DNA from: Bacteroidales bacterium | GTDB lineage: Bacteria > Bacteroidota > Bacteroidia > Bacteroidales > Muribaculaceae | Length of the DNA: 8,095 nucleotides | Direction of reading: 5' to 3' | Assembly: GCA_004552725.1 (NCBI GenBank) | Contig: SFNM01000087.1 | Coordinates: 1 to 8,095, forward strand | Part shown: positions 1-5,379 of the stretch, piece by piece | Numbering within the stretch: the first letter of the stretch is position 1 | Layout of the letters: each line of letters begins with the position of its first letter | Made by a program: the position numbers and the translations under genes | Notes under the pieces: model-generated | Told to the model about the DNA's origin: nothing | The model's input: only the letters and a program-made list of their open reading frames with translations | The model's database searches: none

Positions 1-30
1 GTTCGCGCTGTTCGTCCCCGAAAGCGAGTG

Positions 31-62
31 CAAAGTTAGGCATTTTTTGCGAACTGACCAAA
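31..62 (-). promoter_or_regulatory. Leftward Bacteroidota-type promoter
   Basis: Read on the minus strand, TTTG (59-62) is followed by a 20-nt spacer and TAACTTTG (31-38). This fits the Bacteroidota consensus TTTG - about 19-20 nt - TAnnTTTG at every fixed position. Transcription would start near position 25 and leave the window to the left. The gene it drives is not visible. It is the best-matching promoter in the window. Confidence 0.7.
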
Positions 63-136
63 TATTTTTGCAACTTTTTATGCTGTAAAACATAAAAAAT
101 TCTTACCAGCCTGAATACCAGACGCTTGCAAATAGA

Positions 137-261
137 CCAAAAGCGGCGAGACGCTCCGCTGCGCCGAACCTCACCGGGCGCTCCCGCGCCGCCACCGAAC
201 CACACCGCGGCGAACGCTCCGCTGCGCCGAACCATTAGCAAAGCGACGGGGCCGCTTTTGG
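137..261. repeat. 11-bp inverted repeat bracketing the tandem repeat
   Basis: CCAAAAGCGGC at 137-147 and its exact reverse complement GCCGCTTTTGG at 251-261 enclose the GC-rich tandem units. The right copy lies mostly in the loop of the hairpin after serS. No clear target-site duplication is seen outside the arms, so a miniature transposable element is possible but unproven. Confidence 0.5.
139..233. repeat. GC-rich degenerate tandem repeat, three units of 31-32 bp
   Basis: Three successive units end in CGAACC at 170, 201 and 233. Units one and three share the exact 20-mer ACGCTCCGCTGCGCCGAACC (151-170 and 214-233). They match further upstream (143-170 against 207-233) with a single 1-nt indel. 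The middle unit (171-201) is more diverged but keeps CGCTCC, CGCGCC and the CGAACC end. Units two and three both begin with a CACCG-containing stretch. No open reading frame accounts for the periodicity. It may be an intergenic repeat family or a structured RNA/DNA element; its function is unknown. Confidence 0.65.
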
Positions 262-274
262 AGGCTCCGTCGCT
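242..274 (-). terminator. Probable serS transcription terminator hairpin
   Basis: AGCGACGGGGCC (242-253) and GGCTCCGTCGCT (263-274) form a 12-bp stem with one non-Watson-Crick position and a 9-nt loop, beginning 21 nt beyond the serS stop codon. On the minus strand it is followed by TTTGCTAATGG, a poor U-tract. Termination strength is therefore uncertain, though the position is right for the end of the yqeY-serS transcript. Confidence 0.5.
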
Positions 275-295
275 AAGGAATGATATGTGGGAGAG

Positions 296-1567
296 TTAGT
301 TGATGATGTCGAAGTGGGTGTAGGGGCGGAGCACCTCGGGCACGATGATGCCTTCGGGTGTTTGGTTGTTTTCGAGGAGTGCAGCCATGATGCGGGGGAG
401 TGCAAGGGCGGAGCCGTTGAGAGTGTGGCAGAGTTGGGTTTTACGGTCTTCGCCACGGAAACGGCATTTGAGGCGGTTGGCTTGGTATGTTTCGAAGTTA
501 GAAACGGATGATACTTCGAGCCAGCGTTTTTGAGCGGCGGACCACACTTCGAAATCGAATGTGATTGCCGATGTGAATGACATGTCGCCACCGCAGAGGC
601 GAAGGATGTGCCAAGGAAGGCCGAGGTCGTCGAGCAAGGACTGCACATGGTCTTTCATTTCTTCGAGGGCGGCGTAGGAGTTTTCGGGGCGCTCGATGCG
701 AACGATTTCGACTTTGTCGAATTGGTGTAGACGATTGAGGCCGCGCACATCTTTGCCGTATGAGCCGGCTTCGCGACGGAAGCAAGCGGAGTATGCACAG
801 TTTTTGATTGGCAGGCGATCGGCAGGTATGATTACGTCGCGATAGAGGTTGGTGACGGGAACTTCGGCAGTGGGGATGAGGTATAAGTTGTCGAGAGTGA
901 CCACATACATTTGTGCTTCTTTGTCGGGAAGTTGGCCTGTGCCATAACCGGATGCTTCATTGACCACGTATGGCGGTTGTACTTCGAGATAACCGGCTTC
1001 GGAAGCGCGGTCGAGGAAGAATTGGATGAGTGCGCGTTGGAGTTTGGCACCTTTGCCGAGATAAACCGGGAAGCCGGCACCGGTGATTTTGACGCCGAGG
1101 TCGAAATCGATAAGGTTGTATTTTTTAGCGAGGTCCCAGTGGGGGAGTGCATCTTCGGGGAGGTTTGGCATTGGGCCGCCGGTTTTTTCCACCACGTTGT
1201 CCTCGGCAGACTTGCCTTCGGGCACAGCCGCGCAAGGGATATTTGGCACGTTGAGAAGAATTTGGCGGATTTGATTTTCGATGTCGGCGAGTTGGTCGGC
1301 GAGGGGCTTGAGTTCTTCTTTGAGCGCGGCCACTTGGTCTTTGGCTGCTTGTGCTTCATCCTTTTTGCCGGCTTTCATAGCGGCGCCGATAGAAGCAGCC
1401 AATCGGTTGAGTTCGGCGGCGGTATTGTCGTTTTTGAGTTGGAGAGCGCGACGTTGGTTGTCGAGGTCGAGCACCTTAGTGATGGGTTCACGACCGTCGA
1501 AGCCTTTGACAGCGAGACGAGCGATAATAAGCTCGGGGTCGGCTTTGATTTGCTGCAGTGTGAGCAT
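296..1567 (-). CDS. serS: Seryl-tRNA synthetase
   Basis: Class II aminoacyl-tRNA synthetase that activates serine with ATP and charges tRNA-Ser (and tRNA-Sec where present) in the cytosol. The 423 aa match the normal bacterial length. The first ~105 residues are the N-terminal long antiparallel coiled coil that contacts the long variable arm of tRNA-Ser. It is rich in charged residues and Ala/Leu and begins with the typical MLTLQQIKADPE. The catalytic domain shows the serine-binding TAEVPV (233-238), motif 2 FRREAG with RGLNRLHQF (263-268 and 275-283), EVSSVSN (351-357) and motif 3 around NGSALALPRIMAALLEN (384-400). It is intact. It lies 25 nt downstream of the YqeY-domain gene with no promoter visible in the gap, so the two are probably cotranscribed. 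No leader regulatory element was seen. Confidence 0.98.
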   Translation of the reverse strand: MLTLQQIKADPELIIARLAVKGFDGREPITKVLDLDNQRRALQLKNDNTAAELNRLAASIGAAMKAGKKDEAQAAKDQVAALKEELKPLADQLADIENQIRQILLNVPNIPCAAVPEGKSAEDNVVEKTGGPMPNLPEDALPHWDLAKKYNLIDFDLGVKITGAGFPVYLGKGAKLQRALIQFFLDRASEAGYLEVQPPYVVNEASGYGTGQLPDKEAQMYVVTLDNLYLIPTAEVPVTNLYRDVIIPADRLPIKNCAYSACFRREAGSYGKDVRGLNRLHQFDKVEIVRIERPENSYAALEEMKDHVQSLLDDLGLPWHILRLCGGDMSFTSAITFDFEVWSAAQKRWLEVSSVSNFETYQANRLKCRFRGEDRKTQLCHTLNGSALALPRIMAALLENNQTPEGIIVPEVLRPYTHFDIIN

Positions 1568-1592
1568 ATTATATATAATAATGTGTAAATGA

Positions 1593-2045
1593 TTATTTTG
1601 CTAAGAGTTGGCGCACTTTTGCGGAGATGGCTTTGCCGTCGGCGCGACCGGCCAAACGAGCGGTAGCGACTTTCATCACTTTTCCCATATCAGCGGGCGA
1701 AGAAACGCCCACTTCGGCGATGATGGATGAAAGTTCGGCAGAGAGTTCCTCGTCGGAGAGTGCTTTTGGGAGATATTGTTCGATTACAGAAGCCTCAGCG
1801 AGTTCGTTTTCGGCGAGGTCGGGGCGTTGCTGCTCGGTGTAAATAGCGGCGCTTTCGCGACGTTGTTTCACCATTTTGACGAGGATTTTGAGGGCGGCCT
1901 CGTCGGAGAGTTCGCCATTTGCACCGGGAGCAGTTTTGGCTTCGATAAATTCTTTTTTGATGCCGCGCAGTGCTTCAAGGCGCACTTTGTCGCGAGCGAG
2001 CATAGCCGATTTGATATCGGCGCTGATGGTGTCAAAAAGAGCCAT
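1593..2045 (-). CDS. GatB/YqeY domain-containing protein
   Basis: Small cytosolic protein of 150 aa, the usual length of the YqeY family. The domain is related to the C-terminal tRNA-interacting tail of the GatB subunit of Asp/Glu-tRNA amidotransferase. Free-standing YqeY proteins have no firmly established reaction; a link to tRNA or amidotransferase function is inferred from homology. Visible family features are the start MALFDTISADIKSAMLARDK, the central IEQYLPKALS (88-97), and the C-terminal segment with DMGKVMK (119-125) and GRADGKAIS (133-141). The Met start at 2045 suits the family and lies about 28 nt from a -7 element on the same strand. It sits just upstream of serS in the same direction, consistent with a translation-related operon. 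Confidence 0.93.
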   Translation of the reverse strand: MALFDTISADIKSAMLARDKVRLEALRGIKKEFIEAKTAPGANGELSDEAALKILVKMVKQRRESAAIYTEQQRPDLAENELAEASVIEQYLPKALSDEELSAELSSIIAEVGVSSPADMGKVMKVATARLAGRADGKAISAKVRQLLAK

Positions 2046-2072
2046 AATTATCAGATTACATTAACTGAAGTG

Positions 2073-2080
2073 CAAAGTTA
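2073..2080 (-). promoter_or_regulatory. Promoter -7 element for yqeY-serS
   Basis: The minus strand reads TAACTTTG followed by CACTTC, an exact TAnnTTTG match 27 nt upstream of the yqeY start. No good TTTG -33 box is found 19-21 nt further upstream, so only half the promoter is well supported. Confidence 0.5.
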
Positions 2081-2103
2081 CAAAATTTTGATTGAAAATG
2101 ATT

Positions 2104-2134
2104 ATTGAAAACTGATAATATTTTCGTAAATTTG
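2104..2134 (+). promoter_or_regulatory. Promoter of the gldE-gldD-PPTase operon
   Basis: ATTG (2104-2107), a 19-nt spacer and TAAATTTG (2127-2134) match the Bacteroidota -33/-7 consensus with one substitution in the -33 box. The start of transcription would be near 2140, leaving roughly 30 nt of leader before the TTG start of gldE. It is divergent from the yqeY promoter in a 128-bp intergenic region. Confidence 0.6.
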
Positions 2135-2173
2135 CAGAATAATTTTTAGAAGTATAACTAAAACAGTAATATT

Positions 2174-3523
2174 TTGGACATAGACCCATTGCCGGCGTGC
2201 ATGTCGGCGCTCAATTATTTAGGTTTTATCACCTGTGAAATCACACCCCACTCGTTTTCGGTGGCTCATGTGATGGCGTTAGTCATTGCTCTGCTTTGCT
2301 TGATGCTTTCGGGATTTGTATCTGCGAGTGAGATTGCATTCTTTTCGCTCACACCGAGTCAAATCGACGATATGGAGCAGGACAACCGCACATCCACCAT
2401 TGAGCGGCTTTTGGCCAAGCCCGAGCGGCTTTTAGCCACTATTTTGATTGCCAACAATTTGGTGAACGTAGCCATTGTGGTATTGTGCAACTTCGCCTTG
2501 GGGCCGGTATTCACCGGCATGGAAGAAGTGTGGAGTTTTGTGCTACAAACCTTCATTCTCACCTTCTTAATTTTGCTTTTTGGTGAAATTCTGCCTAAGA
2601 TTTACAGCAATAATTATCCGGAGAAATGGGCAAGGATGGCCGCTCCCGGTGTGCTGTTTTTGACACAAATATTCCGGCCGGTATCGAAGTTTTTGGTTGG
2701 GTCAACGGCTATTGTCAACCGCGTTGTCTCAAAGCAAGCGCAGGCGCTGACCACCGACGACCTCAGTCAAGCCCTTGAAATCACCTCCGATGCCGATGAC
2801 TCTGACAAGGATATTCTTGAGGGCATCCTTCGCTATGGCAACACACAAGCCTCGGAGATTATGACCCCGCGCATCAATATCACCGACATCAACATTCGCA
2901 GTTCATTCTCCGAGGTGATGCATATAGTGGTGGAAACCGGCTACTCGCGTATACCCGTGTACGAAGACAACGAAGACAACATTCGCGGCATCCTCTTTTC
3001 GCGCGACCTACTACCATATATCGGCAAGGTCGACGATACGTTCGATTGGCGCAAGTTGCTTCGCGAGCCTTATTTCGTGCCCGAATCGCGTATGATCGAC
3101 GATTTGTTGGAGGATTTTCGCAAACGCAAACAACACCTCGCCATCGTGGTAGATGAATATGGCGGCACTCAAGGCATTGTGTCGTTGGAGGATGTACTCG
3201 AGGAAATTGTGGGCGACATCAACGATGAATACGACAACGCGGAAGCGAACTTCAAACGCCTGCGCGACAATGTGTTCGAGTTCGACGGCCGAACCCCGCT
3301 CAACGACTTCTTCCGCGCTACCAACATCGATGATGACCAATTCAAAGATATCTGCGAAGACGCTGAAACCATTGCCGGCATGCTTTTGGCAATCAAGGGT
3401 GATTTTCCGCGCCAAGGCGAAGAGTTGACATACGCTTGCTGCAAATTCACAGTCCTTCAAATCAGCGAACATCGCATTGCTCAAGTTCGCGTGACTGTAA
3501 ACCCTACTGCCCCTCGGCAATGA
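2174..3523 (+). CDS. gldE: Gliding motility-associated protein GldE (CNNM/CorC-type CBS membrane protein)
   Basis: Inner-membrane protein of 449 aa in the HlyC/CorC/CNNM superfamily. An N-terminal DUF21 (CNNM) membrane region covers about residues 28-190, with hydrophobic segments near 31-50, 88-110, 120-137 and 155-170 and the family motif GEILPK (137-142). A pair of CBS domains follows: the first begins near MTPR (230-233), the second contains DEYGGTQGIVSLEDVLEEIVGDI spread over 327-349. A C-terminal CorC/HlyC transporter-associated domain spans about 358-445. GldE was identified in gliding flavobacteria, where it is functionally linked to GldD. In non-gliding Bacteroidales its role is not settled. 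The chosen start is TTG at 2174, giving MDIDPLPAC; I recall acidic MDxDP-like starts in relatives. ATG at 2201 is the alternative and would remove nine residues. gldD overlaps the stop by 4 nt. Confidence 0.93.
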   Translation: MDIDPLPACMSALNYLGFITCEITPHSFSVAHVMALVIALLCLMLSGFVSASEIAFFSLTPSQIDDMEQDNRTSTIERLLAKPERLLATILIANNLVNVAIVVLCNFALGPVFTGMEEVWSFVLQTFILTFLILLFGEILPKIYSNNYPEKWARMAAPGVLFLTQIFRPVSKFLVGSTAIVNRVVSKQAQALTTDDLSQALEITSDADDSDKDILEGILRYGNTQASEIMTPRINITDINIRSSFSEVMHIVVETGYSRIPVYEDNEDNIRGILFSRDLLPYIGKVDDTFDWRKLLREPYFVPESRMIDDLLEDFRKRKQHLAIVVDEYGGTQGIVSLEDVLEEIVGDINDEYDNAEANFKRLRDNVFEFDGRTPLNDFFRATNIDDDQFKDICEDAETIAGMLLAIKGDFPRQGEELTYACCKFTVLQISEHRIAQVRVTVNPTAPRQ

Positions 3524-4074
3524 AAGCGGCCATCGTCATATCCGCTTTAATCGCCTGTGTGAGCGCTTGCGCCCCTCAGCCCGAGGCCGTGCCGCGAGCC
3601 ACCGCCTACCCACGCCCGGCGCTACCTGACACCGCCTCTACTACCACCCAGATTGGTTCAATAACCACTCGAATTTGTGCCCAAGCCATCGTGGCTCAAC
3701 CACGGCCCGACTGGCTATCGGTTTCCTTTCCTACCCTCAACGCATCAATCCACATTACCGCTACCGACACCACCACCCAAGCGCTACAGCAAGTCAAAGC
3801 CAACCGAATGCAACGTTTGTTGCTCAACATTGGCTCTGCGACATCGTCCAACCGCGAATTTACCACCGCCAACGGATTTGATGCCATCATCACCACCGCG
3901 CCTCACTCCCCCACCCCGGTGCAGTTTCTGGCCACCGACCAATCCACCATAGTGGTGAGCGGAGCGGTATACATCCCTGAAGCCAACATAGCCGCGCCCG
4001 ACTCCATCGCTCCGGTCATCCAATTCTTCGAGCACGAAGCCTTGCGAATAATTACATCTATTCGCCATGATTAA
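3520..4074 (+). CDS. gldD: Gliding motility lipoprotein GldD
   Basis: Lipoprotein of 184 aa. The start at 3520 overlaps the gldE stop as ATGA, indicating translational coupling, and gives a classic short signal peptide MKAAIVISALIACVSAC. The lipobox is VSAC with Cys17 as the predicted lipidated residue; LIAC with Cys13 is a less likely alternative. A longer open frame begins at 3436 but lies inside gldE and would bury the signal peptide, so it is rejected. Family features are the Pro-rich stretch with AYPRPALPD after the lipobox, the FPTLNASIHI segment, the VQFLATD segment and a C-terminal DSIAPVIQFFEHE. GldD is required for gliding and Type IX secretion-associated functions in Flavobacterium; no other core gld/por gene is visible here, so its role in this organism is open. 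Confidence 0.9.
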   Translation: MKAAIVISALIACVSACAPQPEAVPRATAYPRPALPDTASTTTQIGSITTRICAQAIVAQPRPDWLSVSFPTLNASIHITATDTTTQALQQVKANRMQRLLLNIGSATSSNREFTTANGFDAIITTAPHSPTPVQFLATDQSTIVVSGAVYIPEANIAAPDSIAPVIQFFEHEALRIITSIRHD

Positions 4075-4603
4075 CGTAGAACTTCTCACATTCGGCACCA
4101 CCACCGTGGGCCTCGCCCCTATTGAACGCTCGCTTCCACCACGCCAAAGCGAACGCAAGGCTGCACGCGCCGTTGCTTCATACCTGCTTCAACGCCCCGT
4201 CGACATCGACCACTACCAAGATGGAGCGCCGTTCATTTCAGACTTTCATGGCTGTGTCTCAATAAGCCACAGCCAAAAATACATAGCAGTAGCCATTGAT
4301 AATCACCGTTCTATTGGCATCGACATCGAAGACATCAGCCGAGCAAAGCGCATGAAGCGCATCGCTCCGCGAGTCCTTTCGCCTGAAGAAATCCACGCAT
4401 ACGCCGAACCACAAGAGCAACTCCGCGCATGGACTCTCAAAGAAGCCGCATACAAGGCCGCTCGGCGTGGAGTAGACTTCTTACATCATATTCAACTCCC
4501 CACCGACGGCTCAAATGTATTAGTAGTATGTGGCGATGAACTGTCGATTGTCGCCTCGGAAGTACGCGACGACATCGTGCTTTCGCTTGTGACTATTCCT
4601 TAG
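4067..4603 (+). CDS. 4'-Phosphopantetheinyl transferase (Sfp/AcpS superfamily)
   Basis: Transfers the 4'-phosphopantetheine arm of coenzyme A to a conserved serine of a carrier protein, converting apo- to holo-ACP or another carrier domain. The 178 aa are short for Sfp-type enzymes (about 220-240) and longer than AcpS (about 120), as is common for Bacteroidota homologues. Superfamily motifs are present in order: SISHS (65-69), GIDIEDI (84-90, with metal ligands D86 and E88) and WTLKEAAYKA (122-131, with catalytic/metal-binding E126 and K130). Its start overlaps the end of gldD by 8 nt (ATGATTAA), so it is the third gene of the gldE-gldD operon. The substrate carrier cannot be told from the sequence. 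Its coding end overlaps the convergent upp gene by 11 nt. Confidence 0.93.
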   Translation: MINVELLTFGTTTVGLAPIERSLPPRQSERKAARAVASYLLQRPVDIDHYQDGAPFISDFHGCVSISHSQKYIAVAIDNHRSIGIDIEDISRAKRMKRIAPRVLSPEEIHAYAEPQEQLRAWTLKEAAYKAARRGVDFLHHIQLPTDGSNVLVVCGDELSIVASEVRDDIVLSLVTIP

Positions 4604-5249
4604 TGCCGTAGGCCAAATCCCCGGCATCGCCCAATCCCGGCACAATGTATGAATGATCATTAATCTCATCGTCAATCACTCCAACCCACAAGGTGGTGCG
4701 ATCCGACGGGAATGTGCGCTCCACATACTCCACAGCCTTGCGCGAAGCAATCACCGATGCCACATGGATATGCGCCGGCTCACCCTTGGTAAGCATTGCG
4801 CGATAACTCAATTCCATTGATGTGCCGGTGGCCAACATCGGGTCAGCAATAATCAACACCTTGCCATCGATGCGCGGCGATGCCAAATACTCGATGAGCA
4901 CATCAAAATTATCTTGCTTTTCGCGATACTTGCGATAGGCCGACACAAACGCATTCTCTGCATGGTCGAAATAATCCAAAAAACCTTGATGGAAAGGCAA
5001 GCCTGCGCGAAAGATAGTGGCTAACACCACTTTATCCGCCACATCATGGCATTTAGCCACAGCCAACGGCGTTTGCACATCCACCTCGTTATATTCCAAC
5101 GTTTTGCTTATTTCATAAGCCATAATCTGGCCCACGCGCTCCAAATTGCGACGAAATCGCATCGAATCGCCTTGCATTTCAGTGGAGCGCATCTCCATCA
5201 GATAGCGCGACACCAACGACGGCGTCTCAGCAAAATTCACTATTTTCAT
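4593..5249 (-). CDS. upp: Uracil phosphoribosyltransferase
   Basis: Pyrimidine salvage enzyme that condenses uracil with PRPP to give UMP and pyrophosphate in the cytosol. The 218 aa are typical in length. Motifs include FRAGLPF (80-86), the PRPP-binding loop ADPMLATGTS (135-144) and the uracil-binding YIVPGLGDAGD (201-211). The start at 5249 (MKIVNFAETPS) is preferred over an in-frame ATG at 5312, because the extra 21 residues are Lys/Phe/Asn-rich, unlike the family, and are encoded by the intergenic palindrome and promoter repeat. The gene is divergent from the DUF1016 gene, and its likely -7 element lies within the 66-bp repeat. It is convergent with the phosphopantetheinyl transferase gene, and no terminator separates them. 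Confidence 0.97.
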   Translation of the reverse strand: MKIVNFAETPSLVSRYLMEMRSTEMQGDSMRFRRNLERVGQIMAYEISKTLEYNEVDVQTPLAVAKCHDVADKVVLATIFRAGLPFHQGFLDYFDHAENAFVSAYRKYREKQDNFDVLIEYLASPRIDGKVLIIADPMLATGTSMELSYRAMLTKGEPAHIHVASVIASRKAVEYVERTFPSDRTTLWVGVIDDEINDHSYIVPGLGDAGDLAYGTKE

Positions 5250-5271
5250 ATCTATATTACAGTTTAATTTA

Positions 5272-5306
5272 TTTTTTGGCAAAAATAGCAATTTTTTGCC
5301 AAAAAA
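5272..5306. promoter_or_regulatory. Palindrome in repeat copy 1 (possible operator)
   Basis: TTTTTTGGCAAAAA (5272-5285) and TTTTTGCCAAAAAA (5293-5306) are perfect 14-bp inverted arms around a 7-nt centre TAGCAAT. It sits between divergent gene starts with no transcript arriving from either side, so a terminator is unlikely here. A repressor or activator site is a reasonable inference. A chance A/T-rich hairpin is the alternative. Confidence 0.45.
5280..5287 (-). promoter_or_regulatory. upp: Possible upp promoter -7 element
   Basis: The minus strand reads TATTTTTG, an exact TAnnTTTG match, 30 nt upstream of the upp start and inside the left arm and centre of the palindrome. No TTTG box lies at the standard 19-21-nt distance, so support is partial. 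Confidence 0.35.
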
Positions 5307-5330
5307 ATTCACTATCCCACTTTTTTATCC

Positions 5331-5338
5331 TAATTTTG
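5331..5338 (+). promoter_or_regulatory. Promoter -7 element for the DUF1016 gene
   Basis: TAATTTTG matches TAnnTTTG exactly and closes repeat copy 1, 41 nt before the ATG at 5380. A good -33 box is lacking at 19-21 nt upstream; the closest TTTG (5295-5298, within the palindrome) is 32 nt away. Confidence 0.45.
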
Positions 5339-5379
5339 TATGGAATTTTAACCATTGCGTACATAAATCCTCATATTGT

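Larger units (their letters stand above)
1..295. other. Gene-free region left of serS
   Basis: No convincing coding sequence is present on either strand. From right to left the region holds the stem-loop after serS (242-274), an 11-bp inverted repeat (137-147 and 251-261), a GC-rich block of about three degenerate 31-32-bp units (139-233), an A/T-rich small inverted repeat (TTTTTATG at 75-82, CATAAAAA at 91-98), and a leftward promoter (31-62). Positions 1-30 would be the start of the leader of a transcript whose gene lies outside the window. The GC-rich block contrasts sharply with the A/T-rich 40-130 stretch. Confidence 0.7.
5273..5338. repeat. 66-bp direct repeat, copy 1 (upp/DUF1016 intergenic)
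   Basis: Matches 6485-6550 at 65 of 66 positions; the only difference is A at 5307 against C at 6519. It holds a palindrome and a rightward promoter element. The copy ends 41 nt before the DUF1016 start codon, while copy 2 ends 40 nt before panB. Similarity decays quickly outside these limits. Confidence 0.95.

Noticed and set aside
75..98. Small inverted repeat TTTTTATG / CATAAAAA as a terminator
   Set aside because: The stem is only 8 bp and almost all A/T, with an 8-nt loop; too unstable to call, so it is only mentioned in the description of the gene-free region.
911..1588. Long open frames on the plus strand opposite serS
   Set aside because: They are antisense shadows of serS with no family resemblance. 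The minus-strand product carries all synthetase motifs.
3436..3519. Upstream extension of the gldD reading frame starting inside gldE
   Set aside because: It would place 28 polar residues before the clear lipoprotein signal peptide. The ATG at 3520, overlapping the gldE stop, explains the family start and the lipobox.
5232..5243. AAAATTCACTAT in the upp 5' coding end, repeated at 5304-5315 in the 66-bp repeat
   Set aside because: It is short, A/T-rich and explained by coding for the conserved upp start; there is no matching extension on either side.
5250..5312. N-terminal extension of upp
   Set aside because: The extra residues are encoded by the palindromic promoter repeat and are unlike uracil phosphoribosyltransferase N-termini; MKIVNFAETPS at 5249 is the natural start.
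5296..5379. N-terminal extension of the DUF1016 gene
   Set aside because: This stretch overlaps repeat copy 1 and its -7 element, and the panB copy shows the repeat lies upstream of a start codon.
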